A DNA stretch of 64,000 bases from positions 1,488,001-1,552,000 of the forward strand of contig NZ_CP094997.1 of the NCBI RefSeq assembly GCF_022869785.1, written 5' to 3'. Of the stretch, positions 43,193 to 51,362 are shown in pieces (position 1 is the first letter of the stretch; every line of letters starts with the position of its first letter). A program made the position numbers and the translations under genes. The notes under the pieces are model-generated. The model searched no databases and was not told the origin of the DNA. It saw only the letters and a list, made by a program, of their open reading frames with translations. The stretch is from Dyadobacter chenwenxiniae. Its GTDB lineage: Bacteria > Bacteroidota > Bacteroidia > Cytophagales > Spirosomataceae.

Positions 43193-43324
43193 TGGTCACT
43201 TGCGGGTTTTCAGATGTCATTTAAGAATAGCAAGATAGTTTATAATCTGCTATGATCAATTGCAAATCTGGGCCATTCCGATCATGTTTTTTGCAACTGA
43301 TTGACGATGAGTTGCTGTCAAAGG

Positions 43325-43831
43325 TTACTTTTTTAGAACTACAAGAGTAAGTAATGTTGAAGATTTGCAGCCCCAATCACCCCCCCCACACATAATCTTT
43401 ACCAAAGAAATCTTCGCATCATACTGCCCACAATAGAATTCCAGAACCGTATTCAAATGCCGTAGCGCCCGGGCTTGGTGTTTGCAATAAGTAAGTTCGG
43501 CTTTGCCGGTGTCGACAACTCGATTATTGGTTACCATTACCAAATATCGTGACCGCCGGGAAAGATTGTAAAGCATTTTGTAAGCTTTATAGGTGTCCTC
43601 GCTGATTTTGCAGGGCGAAAGGCGATGTGCGGGATTTATGGCGTCGTCGACGTCGTGGTGCGTTTTGTATTGCATCCCAAAATTGGCCAAATGCGCATTG
43701 ATGAGATGGAGTGCGGTGTAAAAACATGTGGTAACCTGCCAGTCGAGTGAATCTGTGACGAGCTGATTGATGTTTTCTAGAAATTTTAGATTTCTGGTTG
43801 CCTGACGGAGGTGGTCTTCGGTATGTGCCAA
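43325..43831 (-). CDS. HEPN-like protein with a G8 tract near its end
   Basis: 168 residues from a TTG at 43831. No ATG precedes it because a stop lies just upstream, and the next ATG would remove the core. The helical core DWQVTTCFYTALHLINAHLANFG followed by THHDVDDAI and the later YNLSRRSRYLV resembles HEPN-fold proteins, many of which are RNases in toxin or defence modules; the R-x4-6-H catalytic pair is not clear. Near the C-terminus the coding strand has eight consecutive G (43380-43387), and the tail after it (WGCKSSTLLTLVVLKK) looks like read-through. It lies 12 bp after the 155-residue gene. Confidence 0.68.
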   Translation of the reverse strand: MAHTEDHLRQATRNLKFLENINQLVTDSLDWQVTTCFYTALHLINAHLANFGMQYKTHHDVDDAINPAHRLSPCKISEDTYKAYKMLYNLSRRSRYLVMVTNNRVVDTGKAELTYCKHQARALRHLNTVLEFYCGQYDAKISLVKIMCGGGDWGCKSSTLLTLVVLKK

Positions 43832-43843
43832 TAGTGTGTTTTA

Positions 43844-44311
43844 TTATTTGCCGAACAAAAAGTTATAATGGCTTGGGACCGGAAGCATGTCGCATTTCTC
43901 AACAATGGTTGTCGCCATATCGAAACCATGTCTGTGGTACTTTGCATTGATCTTTGCTTCTGCCATAATTAACTTTCCTTCAACGTCTTCGGCGTCATCT
44001 TCGATTTCAGCCCAGACTAATAGCTCGGAATTATGAAAACTTACTGCAAGTTTTAAAAATGGAGCTTCTTCAAATTTCTTCAACAGATGAATGTAATCCA
44101 CGAGCATATTTTGAATGTAATATTGCTGCGCGGTTTTCATACCAGAATCCATCATATCCTGAATGTTGCCGTTAATGAGGGTTTCGTAAAGATGCTTCTG
44201 TTCTTCACTGGCAACGCCGGTTTCCAATGCAAGCTGGTCGACGCGGATCGATGAAACGAAATCGTCGAACCAAAGGTCAGTTTTGTTTTTTTCTTCTGTT
44301 AGGTTGTGCAT
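43844..44311 (-). CDS. Acidic protein of unknown function, partner of the HEPN-like gene
   Basis: 155 residues. The N-terminal half is helical (DLWFDDFVSSIRVDQLALETG, IQNMLVDYIHLLKKFEEAP). The C-terminal half has LAVSFHNSELLVWAEIEDDAEDVEGKLIMAEAKINAKYHRHGFDMATTIVEKCDMLPVP, broken here by family-like strands and a strong acidic patch (EIEDDAEDVE). It does not carry the GSxxxG-DxD motif of MNT nucleotidyltransferases that often pair with HEPN proteins. Because it precedes a HEPN-like gene by 12 bp, an antitoxin or adaptor role is possible, but this is inference. Confidence 0.62.
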   Translation of the reverse strand: MHNLTEEKNKTDLWFDDFVSSIRVDQLALETGVASEEQKHLYETLINGNIQDMMDSGMKTAQQYYIQNMLVDYIHLLKKFEEAPFLKLAVSFHNSELLVWAEIEDDAEDVEGKLIMAEAKINAKYHRHGFDMATTIVEKCDMLPVPSHYNFLFGK

Positions 44312-44379
44312 GTGTAATTGTGTTTTGGCTCTTGGATTAAAAGGCTTTGCGAATATAGGAAAATGCTGTTAGGTTTCTG

Positions 44380-44589
44380 TCATTCAGCCGTACTAACCAA
44401 CAGTTCCCTTATATCAACCTTCAACCAAACGGAAATCTCATAAAGCGTCTCGACAGAAGGTTGCACTTCATTTCTACACCAGCGAGAAACGGTTGATTCC
44501 GTTTTATTTAAATGTTTGGCTAAATCTTTACTTGAAAGATTTCTTTCAACCAGTAAAACCTTGACTCTGTTTAAACGAATTTTTGGCAC
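44380..44589 (-). CDS. XRE-type helix-turn-helix regulator of the AT-rich block
   Basis: 69 residues from the GTG at 44589 (then PKIRLNRVKVLL, the usual opening of this group). A TTG at 44643 would add 18 residues but overlaps the likely promoter (GATATTTG preceded by a TTG element). The HTH is KDLAKHLNKTESTVSRWCRNE with QPSVETLYEISVWLKVDIRELL behind it. Regulators of this sequence type in Bacteroidota are frequently found beside restriction-modification genes. It is divergent from the SymE-like gene and reads toward the HEPN-like pair 68 bp downstream. Confidence 0.82.
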   Translation of the reverse strand: MPKIRLNRVKVLLVERNLSSKDLAKHLNKTESTVSRWCRNEVQPSVETLYEISVWLKVDIRELLVSTAE

Positions 44590-44692
44590 GAGAAGCTTAT
44601 TGTTTGCTTTTTGATGCAAATATCTCCATTTATTTTGTCCCAATCAATTTAGCTTTATAATGCATATAAATGAGCGTTTGATGCTTTTTTAT

Positions 44693-44723
44693 TTTGTTTT
44701 AAAGCCTTTTCGTGCTAATATTG
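44693..44723 (+). promoter_or_regulatory. Promoter of the SymE-like gene
   Basis: TTTG (44693-44696), 19 bp, TAATATTG (44716-44723, one mismatch to TAnnTTTG), 19 bp before the start codon at 44743. It shares the divergent gap with the XRE gene. Confidence 0.62.
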
Positions 44724-44742
44724 CAAAGCAACATTTACAACT

Positions 44743-44991
44743 ATGACACACAAAAAACAACCATTACAGACAAACCAACGCCAACTAAAAATCTACCAAA
44801 AATACCAGCGCCGCGAAAACACACCTGACGTTTTCCTGCCCGAAATCCGCCTCTGCGGAAAGTGGCTGCATGACTTAGGCTTTGCATGCGGGGAAGAGGT
44901 GACGGTAAAGTATTTTGAGAATAAATTGGAGATCACTCTAAATCCGGCTGCCGAAGTCAAGCCAGCGCTGGTTGGAAGGCGGAAAAGATAA
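44743..44991 (+). CDS. SymE-like toxin
   Basis: 82 residues. The core DVFLPEIRLCGKWLHDLGFACGEEVTVKYFENKLEITL follows, piece by piece, the SymE pattern (P-x-I-x-L-x-G-x-WL, GF-x-x-G, then a V strand and a LxI strand); SymE has an AbrB-like fold and condenses nucleoids or acts as an RNA-linked toxin in E. coli. In E. coli symE lies in the restriction (hsd) immigration region and is held in check by the antisense RNA SymR. Here it is divergent from a regulator-plus-DNA-methyltransferase block, an analogous setting. No antisense RNA can be seen from sequence alone. The basic tail GRRKR is typical. Confidence 0.85.
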   Translation: MTHKKQPLQTNQRQLKIYQKYQRRENTPDVFLPEIRLCGKWLHDLGFACGEEVTVKYFENKLEITLNPAAEVKPALVGRRKR

Positions 44992-45110
44992 CGATGTCCT
45001 CCTGTCGCATTCCCCCCTCGCAATCGACGGATTCACACCGCGTTTGTTGCAATGCGTTTGTTGAACTTGCACCTGTCAATTACATCTTCCACATTTAATC
45101 TTGAAACGGC

Positions 45111-45719
45111 ATGAGAAGGATCATCATCAATGAACATTTGAGTTTGGACGGGGTTATTCAGGGGCCGGGTGGGCCGGATGAGGACACGACGGGCGGTTTT
45201 CAGCTGGGCGGGTGGTCTGCGACTTATGCGGATGACATTACGAGGGAGTCGCTTTTTGCTGCCCTGAATGAGGATTACGATCTGCTTTTGGGGCGTTTTA
45301 CATTTGATATCTGGGAGCCATATTGGCCGAAGCAGTCGGGGCCGATTGCGGAGAAATTTAATAAAATTAAAAAATATGTTGCCACGCACACGCTTACGGA
45401 AGCCAGCTGGGATGGCACTGTGTTGCTCAACGGCGACACCATAGGACAGGTTAAGGAGCTGAAAGCCAGCGACGGACCCAGTTTGCACATGTGGGGCAGC
45501 GCTGATCTGATTCAATCATTGTTTCAAAATGGGCTGATCGACCAGATTAATGTGTGGATTTATCCGGTGGTGTTGGGTAAAGGGAAAAAGCTTTTTGCCG
45601 GAGGGGCACTTCCGAGCGGCCTCAAATTAACCAAGCACGCGGTCTCTACCACCGGCGTGATCTGCGCGTCATTTGAACTGAATGGCAAAGTGCCCACTGG
45701 CAATGCTGCGGAGGACTAA
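45111..45719 (+). CDS. RibD C-terminal/dihydrofolate reductase-like family protein
   Basis: 202 residues, DHFR-like fold. It opens with MRRIIINEHLSLDGVIQGPGG (the conserved SLDGxI loop) and has DLLLGRFTFDIW, LHMWGSADLIQSLFQNGLIDQINVWIYPVVLGKGKKLF. Family members reduce unknown substrates with NADPH; true folate reduction is not expected. A second paralogue of this family is at 51363-51911. The gene is convergent with the SPL-like gene (9 bp between stops). Confidence 0.9.
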   Translation: MRRIIINEHLSLDGVIQGPGGPDEDTTGGFQLGGWSATYADDITRESLFAALNEDYDLLLGRFTFDIWEPYWPKQSGPIAEKFNKIKKYVATHTLTEASWDGTVLLNGDTIGQVKELKASDGPSLHMWGSADLIQSLFQNGLIDQINVWIYPVVLGKGKKLFAGGALPSGLKLTKHAVSTTGVICASFELNGKVPTGNAAED

Positions 45720-45728
45720 GCGGTTGGC

Positions 45729-46805
45729 TCAAAATGCGTAACGGATCTGGCAATAAGGCAATTGCTCTTTTACTGCATTCACAAGTTCGCCCACAATCTC
45801 GCGCTTAATGTTGTTCTTGTAACGCACGTTTTTCTGGCCGGTCTGGCTGTATTTCACTTGCTGAATATCCGGCTTCCAGAGCACTTCTTCGGCTTTGGGA
45901 TGCCAGCCCAGGTTCACTTCGTGGAGGCGGTCGTTGTGGGTCAGGAAAATGATTTCGGTGGCGAGCTGCGCTTTCGTTTGCTCGTCCAGAACCTGGTTCA
46001 TTTCCTCAAATAGTGCATACCAGTCGTCCAGCCAGCCTTCGTAGTAAATCACGGGCGCGAAGCTAACATTCACTTCATAACCTGCCTCACGAAAGTCGTT
46101 CATGACGGCGATGCGCTCGCTGATGGGCGTTGTGCGGACGTCGACGAGCTTGGACATTTGATGCGGCATGAGGCTGAAACGGATGCGCGTTTTGCGTTGC
46201 GGATCGTAGCTGAGCATTTCGCGGTTTACAAATTTCGTCGCGAATGTGAGCTTCGCATTCGGCAGCTCTTTATAAAGATCAATCATGTTTTTGACATTAT
46301 CACAAATGGCCGCATCGGCGGAACAATCGCCGTTTTCGCCGATTTCATAAAGCCAATATTCTGGGTCAATATCGTCCGGCTCCGTCTTAATTCCCTGCCG
46401 GCCGGCGTGTCCGCGCAGGTATTTCATAATCTGCTCAATGTTCACAAAGATAGAAATCGGATTGGCGTAACCTTTCCGGCGCGGCACATAGCAATAGGAG
46501 CACGACATGGCACATCCGTTGGACTGCGATGGCGCAACCCAATGCGAGCTGCGCGTGTTGGCGCGGCAAGTAAGGCCTTTTTTCGTGCCAAGGATCAGCA
46601 CATTCTTTTTGTTCCAAAGCCAGTCATCCACCGAGCCTTCGAAGCCAAAAAGCTCCGGAATTTTCCAGTGCGATTCTACTTCAATGCGTTCTGCATCAGG
46701 ATATTTGGCCAGAATCTCCCGACCACGTTCGTATTGCACGACGTCGGGCTCCATGTAGATCTGGTGAATGGTTAAAAGGTCGTCAATCGTTTTTTGATGA
46801 AGCAT
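45729..46805 (-). CDS. Spore photoproduct lyase-like radical SAM protein
   Basis: 358 residues. The radical SAM cluster motif C-x3-C-x2-C is present as CAMSCSYCYVPRRKG. The family features NVLILGTKKGLTCRANTRSSHW before it and RFSLMPHQMSKLVDVRTTPISERI, FAPVIYYEGWLDDW and EIIFLTHNDRLHEVNLGWHP after it match spore photoproduct lyase (SplB)-like proteins. Classical enzymes repair the thymine spore lesion in endospores; this organism is not expected to sporulate, so a related DNA repair or unknown role is likely. The late cysteine of SplB enzymes that donates hydrogen is not clearly placed here; the only late one is in QLPYCQIRY. Confidence 0.88.
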   Translation of the reverse strand: MLHQKTIDDLLTIHQIYMEPDVVQYERGREILAKYPDAERIEVESHWKIPELFGFEGSVDDWLWNKKNVLILGTKKGLTCRANTRSSHWVAPSQSNGCAMSCSYCYVPRRKGYANPISIFVNIEQIMKYLRGHAGRQGIKTEPDDIDPEYWLYEIGENGDCSADAAICDNVKNMIDLYKELPNAKLTFATKFVNREMLSYDPQRKTRIRFSLMPHQMSKLVDVRTTPISERIAVMNDFREAGYEVNVSFAPVIYYEGWLDDWYALFEEMNQVLDEQTKAQLATEIIFLTHNDRLHEVNLGWHPKAEEVLWKPDIQQVKYSQTGQKNVRYKNNIKREIVGELVNAVKEQLPYCQIRYAF

Positions 46806-46891
46806 AGCAATGAAGTTTCCCGCCGACAGACAAAAAGCCTGCCAGAAGCGCGCTCGTGTAGAAACCTGTATTCATGCAAAATGCTGCACAT

Positions 46892-47467
46892 CTAAACTCG
46901 CGCAAATTCCTGGCGCTCGCCTCTTGCTATTTTTCTGGTGGTAACTATGATGTAAATGGAGTTTGCCACAAAAAACAGTAGCATTACCGGCATCATGAAA
47001 AACGGATCAATAAAAGTCTGGTCGAAAAATAATGGGAAGATAATTAGTGCTGCACTACCATATGTGAAGACAGACCAGATGATCTGCGTATTTATAATAC
47101 GTTTGCCAAGTTCAGCGACGCCGTTAATTCTGTTTCTCTTCAAAATCCAAAAAGCTAGTGGAACCAGGATATTCCCAAAAGGAACAAACCACATTGTCAG
47201 TGCCGAAAGGTTCATTAATTTTAAAAAGCCGGGATCTTCGTCCATGACAACCGGCGACTCGTCAACGGAAACTGAAAGTTCCTGTAGAGACACATCCAGT
47301 GCCCGCGCAAGCAAGCGCAAAGTCTCCCCACGGGGAATAGCGCTTCCGGTTTCAATGCGCTGCAAGGTGCGGAGGTTAATGCCCGCAATTTCCGCCAATG
47401 CTTCCTGTGAAAGGCCTTTGCTTTTCCGTAACGAACGGATTTGTTCAGATATCGCTAGTTTGCTCAT
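46892..47467 (-). CDS. XRE regulator with four-span membrane domain (DUF4870-like)
   Basis: 191 residues from the ATG at 47467. The N-terminal HTH (SEQIRSLRKSKGLSQEALAEIAGINLRTLQRIE) is followed by a linker and a membrane part with about four spans (LSALTMWFVPFGNILVPLAFWILK, IINTQIIWSVFTYGSAALIIF, FFMMPVMLLFFVANSIYIIV), as in DUF4870-type small membrane proteins. A membrane-tethered DNA-binding protein that senses envelope state is possible. It is divergent from the M28 peptidase gene (136 bp between starts). Confidence 0.88.
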   Translation of the reverse strand: MSKLAISEQIRSLRKSKGLSQEALAEIAGINLRTLQRIETGSAIPRGETLRLLARALDVSLQELSVSVDESPVVMDEDPGFLKLMNLSALTMWFVPFGNILVPLAFWILKRNRINGVAELGKRIINTQIIWSVFTYGSAALIIFPLFFDQTFIDPFFMMPVMLLFFVANSIYIIVTTRKIARGERQEFARV

Positions 47468-47603
47468 AGTGAAGTTGTTTTGAAGCAAAGTTAATGGTTC
47501 AATGTAATGCTTTGTTGCGGTTTTATTGCGGCGTTTTGGCGGCAAATTGAACAAATCGCTATATTAGGCTATCTCATTAAGCAACAACCATTCACTCCAC
47601 CCG

Positions 47604-49847
47604 ATGCAACACATTTTGAAAAAAGCCTTCATCCACATTTTCCTGCTAACCCTGGCATTAGCGAGCAATCTGCAAGCCCAGCAACTCTTGGGCTTCGGGG
47701 CTGATGCGGCCAAAAAAGAAATAGATCTCGAAGCAGCATTTGACAAACAGCTTCAAGCGAATAATATGAAAGAATGGATGAAGCTGATGACCGCCTATCC
47801 GCATCAGGTGGGCTCGGCTTATGGGTTGAAAAATGCACTTTTTTTGAAAGACAAACTGACTTCCTGGGGTTTTGATACAAAAATCGATACAGTCCAGGTC
47901 CTGTTCCCGACACCAAAAGTGAGGGTTGTAGAGCTGACCGAACCCACGAAATTTAAGGCTTCCTTAATGGAAAAACCGTTCAAAGAAGATGCGACTTCGG
48001 CGCAGACGAAGGATGTGTTGCCGCCCTATCATGCTTATTCGGCCAATGGCGATGTTACGGCCGAACTGGTGTTTGTGAATTATGGCATTCCCGATGATTA
48101 TGAGGAGCTTGGGAGGATGGGGATTGATGTAAAAGGCAAAATCGTGATTGCCAAATATGGCAATTCCTGGCGGGGGATTAAGCCCAAAGTCGCTTACGAG
48201 CATGGCGCAATTGGTTGCATCATTTACTCTGATCCGAAGGAAGACGGTTATTTTCAGGGAGATGTGTATCCCAAAGGCCCATACAAAAATGAAACCGGCG
48301 CACAACGCGGCTCAGTGGTGGATCTCCCTCAGGCGCCCGGCGATCCTTTGACCAACGGGTTTTACGCCAGTGCTGAAAACAAACGGCTGACTGTTGAGAA
48401 AGCGCCTGCCATGATGAAAATCCCGGTTTTACCAATTTCCTATGCGGATGCATTACCATTGTTAAAAGCATTAGGCGGACAAGTTGCGCCTGCCGCATGG
48501 CGCGGCGCATTGCCGATCACTTACCACATTGGACCCGGCCCGGCGAAGGTACATTTGAAGCTGGAATTCAATTTCGACATTGTCCCTTGCTACAATGTGA
48601 TCGCAATATTGAAAGGAAGCGAATTCCCGGATCAATGGATCATCCGCGGGAACCACCACGACGCGTGGGTTTTCGGGGCGGCGGATCCAGTGAGCGGGGC
48701 TGTGGCAGAGTTGGAAGAAGCGCGGGCTTTGGGTGAACTGGTCAAAACAGGCTGGAAACCAAAGAGATCCATCGTTTATTGCTGGTGGGATGGCGAGGAG
48801 CCGGGCTTGCTGGGTTCAACGGAATGGGTTGAAAAATACAAGACTTTGCTCAATGAAAAAGCGGTTGTTTATATCAATTCCGATGGAAATGGCCGTGGTT
48901 ATCTGGGCATGGGCGGCTCGCATACATTGGAAAAATTCATCAATCAGGTTGGTCGCGATGTGGTTGATCCCGAAAAAGGCACCAGTGTCCTCGATCGCCT
49001 GCGTTCACGTACCATTGTAAGTGGCAACCCCGTTGCTAAACAGGAAGCCCGCAGCCGTTCTGATCTTCGCATCAGTGCATTGGGTTCCGGTTCAGACTAT
49101 ACGCCATTTATCCAACATTTGGGCATTGCCTCGCTGAATCTGGGTTATGGCGGGGAAGACAGTGGCGGCGATTACCATTCTATTTTTGATTCGTATGATG
49201 ATTATATCCGTTTCAAAGACGGCGATTTTGCTTACGGCGTGGCTTTGGCCAAAACGGCTGGTCGCTCCGTGCTGCGTTTTGCGAATGCTGAAATTTTGCC
49301 ATTTGAGTTTGGTAACTTTTCTAACACCGTTCAGATGTATGCAACAGACGTAAAAAAGCAACTTGAAACCGCCCGCGCAGCAGCCGAAGAACATAATAAG
49401 TTACTGTCCGAAGGCCGTTTCGAAGCAGTAGCCGACCCAAAAGAACCTAAACAGAATATCACAGCCAAACCAGTCGCGCCTTACCTCAATTTTGCGCCGC
49501 TGGACAATGCGCTGACCCGGTTGCAGGAAAGCGCCAATGCGTTCGCCGCCGCCACAGCTAAAAATGAAAAGCTGAGCGCCGAAAAGCTCGATCAGTTAAA
49601 CCAGATCCTTTATAAAACGGAACGTTATCTCATCAATCAGGAGGGCTTACCAAAGCGTCCCTGGTACAAACACCAGATCTACGCCCCGGGATTTTATACG
49701 GGTTACGGCGTTAAAACATTGCCCATGATCCGGGAAGCGATCGAGCAAAATAACTGGGCAGAAGCCGAGCAGGGAATAGCGAAGATTTCCGAGGTTTTGA
49801 AAAATTTTGCAGGGGAGATTGATAAGGCGGCTGGGGTTGTGAAGTAG
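47604..49847 (+). CDS. Secreted M28 peptidase of the glutamate carboxypeptidase II type
   Basis: 747 residues with a signal peptide (…LALASNLQAQ). The order is as in GCPII: N-terminal helix region, a protease-associated insert (YGIPDDYEELGRMGIDVKGKIVIAKYG), the zinc-peptidase core, and a C-terminal transferrin-receptor-like helical dimerisation domain (about 600-740). Zinc ligands are visible in GNHHDAWVFGAADPVSG (His, Asp), WDGEEPGLLGS (Glu-Glu), NSDGN (Asp) and GGDYHSIFDSYD (His). It removes C-terminal residues, probably from peptides in the periplasm. Length and ligands are intact. Confidence 0.94.
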   Translation: MQHILKKAFIHIFLLTLALASNLQAQQLLGFGADAAKKEIDLEAAFDKQLQANNMKEWMKLMTAYPHQVGSAYGLKNALFLKDKLTSWGFDTKIDTVQVLFPTPKVRVVELTEPTKFKASLMEKPFKEDATSAQTKDVLPPYHAYSANGDVTAELVFVNYGIPDDYEELGRMGIDVKGKIVIAKYGNSWRGIKPKVAYEHGAIGCIIYSDPKEDGYFQGDVYPKGPYKNETGAQRGSVVDLPQAPGDPLTNGFYASAENKRLTVEKAPAMMKIPVLPISYADALPLLKALGGQVAPAAWRGALPITYHIGPGPAKVHLKLEFNFDIVPCYNVIAILKGSEFPDQWIIRGNHHDAWVFGAADPVSGAVAELEEARALGELVKTGWKPKRSIVYCWWDGEEPGLLGSTEWVEKYKTLLNEKAVVYINSDGNGRGYLGMGGSHTLEKFINQVGRDVVDPEKGTSVLDRLRSRTIVSGNPVAKQEARSRSDLRISALGSGSDYTPFIQHLGIASLNLGYGGEDSGGDYHSIFDSYDDYIRFKDGDFAYGVALAKTAGRSVLRFANAEILPFEFGNFSNTVQMYATDVKKQLETARAAAEEHNKLLSEGRFEAVADPKEPKQNITAKPVAPYLNFAPLDNALTRLQESANAFAAATAKNEKLSAEKLDQLNQILYKTERYLINQEGLPKRPWYKHQIYAPGFYTGYGVKTLPMIREAIEQNNWAEAEQGIAKISEVLKNFAGEIDKAAGVVK

Positions 49848-49848
49848 G

Positions 49849-49968
49849 TTAACAGGGGAAAGCCGATATGCGAACGCAGGGTTTCAACCGGGCGTGATGC
49901 AGGAAAGTGTGCGTGTTTGAAGGTAGGCAGCTCGGTTGCGAGATCAACGGGTTGAAATCCCTTGTTAA
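49849..49968. repeat. Inverted-repeat element (REP-/MITE-like) in the intergenic gap
   Basis: The element is bounded by inverted termini TTAACAGGGG (left) and CCCTTGTTAA (right, revcomp TTAACAAGGG). Inside, GCAGGGTTTCAACCGGGCG near 49885-49905 is an imperfect inverted copy of CAACGGGTTGAAATCCCTT near 49945-49963. The layout resembles mobile palindromic repeats of Cytophagales that end in GGGTTTCAACCC-type motifs. It lies between the M28 and racemase genes and contains no reading frame. Confidence 0.55.
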
Positions 49969-50055
49969 AATGTCGGTCGAGCCTCGGGCTCTGTAGATTT
50001 TGAAATGCACCATGGTTTTTTGAAAGAGAAGCAGGCAACTAAAAACGCTAGTTAT

Positions 50056-50751
50056 ATGAAAAAAATCGGCCTTATAGGTGGCATGAGTTGGGTTTCGACC
50101 ATTGATTACTATCGGTTCATTAATGAGGGAATTAATCACAGATTAGGCGGATTGCACTTTGCCGAATGCATCATTTATTCTGTTAATTTCAATGATTTCG
50201 TTGGGAACAATGTCGCCGGGAATTGGGACGGAACTTACAAAATTATTGCAGCGGCTTGTGAAAAACTAAAAAGCGCGGGTGCGGAATGCATTGTTTTGTG
50301 CGCCAATACAGCGCATGCAGTCGCCGATCGTTTGGAAGAAAACTTGGACTTGCCTCTGATTCATGTCATTACAGAAACTGCGAACGAGATTAAAAAGCTT
50401 GGAATGTCGAGGGTTGGGCTGCTGGGGACAAAATTTACAATGGAAATGGATTTTTATGTTGATAAAATGGCGGCTCATGGCGTGGAAGCTATTATTCCGG
50501 CCAGTCAGGAGGCTCGGGAATTTATTCAGCAAACATTGAAAGATGAATTAGGCAAAGGCATAATCAAGGAAGAAACTAAACGCCGATATATCGCTATAAT
50601 AGATAAATTGATAAACAACGGCGCGGAAGGGATCATCCTCGGATGCACCGAAATACCATTGCTTCTCAGCCAGAACGATGTTTCAGTTCCGGTTTTTGAT
50701 ACAACAAAAATCCATGCGCAGGCTGCTGTGGATTTCGCATTGGCGCGATAA
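50056..50751 (+). CDS. Aspartate/glutamate racemase family protein
   Basis: 231 residues from the ATG at 50056, which gives the standard opening KKIGLIGGMSWVSTIDYY. Two catalytic cysteines are in the expected frames: VLCANTAH (about residue 82) and ILGCTEIPLLL (about 195). This makes it a cofactor-independent racemase, probably for aspartate, of the YgeA type, which may also act on other acidic amino acids. Possible cell-wall or D-amino-acid role; no neighbour suggests a pathway. It is preceded by the inverted-repeat element. Confidence 0.92.
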   Translation: MKKIGLIGGMSWVSTIDYYRFINEGINHRLGGLHFAECIIYSVNFNDFVGNNVAGNWDGTYKIIAAACEKLKSAGAECIVLCANTAHAVADRLEENLDLPLIHVITETANEIKKLGMSRVGLLGTKFTMEMDFYVDKMAAHGVEAIIPASQEAREFIQQTLKDELGKGIIKEETKRRYIAIIDKLINNGAEGIILGCTEIPLLLSQNDVSVPVFDTTKIHAQAAVDFALAR

Positions 50752-50865
50752 TTCATTTCGTCATAATCACCCCTGCAAAAAGTCGTTTTCGCACCCCCTG
50801 TGTGTGGTTAGAACTGTCTAAACTTGCATTGTCAAATTTAGTAACACATTCTAAACCAACCAAAA

Positions 50866-51291
50866 ATGAATAATCCGATCTTCCCTTGCCTATGGTTTGA
50901 TAACAACGCCAAGGCAGCCGCCGAGTTTTACTGTTCCGTTTTTAAAAATTCCAGGATCATTGACGACACCCCTTTGGCAGTGACATTCGAGATAAATGGA
51001 AGTAAAATGATGGGTTTGAACGGCGGCCCGCAGTTTAAACCGACCGAGGCAGTTTCGCTAGTGATCGATTGCAATACGCAGGAAGAAATTGATTATTACT
51101 GGGATACGCTGACGGCCGACGGCGGGGCTGAAAGTATGTGCGGGTGGATCAGGGACAAATTCGGCTTCTCGTGGCAAATCGTTCCGTCCGTGATCGTTGA
51201 CCTTTTGAAGGCTCCCGAACGTTCCGATCGGGTAATGGCCGCTGTGATGAAAATGAAAAAGCTGGACCTCAAAACGCTTATAGAGGCTTGA
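50866..51291 (+). CDS. VOC (glyoxalase-fold, PhnB-like) family protein
   Basis: 141 residues. PCLWFDNNAKAAAEFYCSVFKNSRI, VTFEINGSKMMGLNGGPQF and FGFSWQIVPSVIVDLLK are the segments of the 3-demethylubiquinone-methyltransferase-like/PhnB group, a vicinal oxygen chelate fold without methyltransferase activity. Metal ligands are not obvious from sequence alone. It starts 115 bp after the racemase stop and precedes the DHFR-like gene by 71 bp. Confidence 0.9.
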   Translation: MNNPIFPCLWFDNNAKAAAEFYCSVFKNSRIIDDTPLAVTFEINGSKMMGLNGGPQFKPTEAVSLVIDCNTQEEIDYYWDTLTADGGAESMCGWIRDKFGFSWQIVPSVIVDLLKAPERSDRVMAAVMKMKKLDLKTLIEA

Positions 51292-51362
51292 TACAATGAT
51301 TTTCCGATTGCAAACAATGGTAAGATTTGTAATTTTGGAATTCACATTAGCCAAGAAATAAA

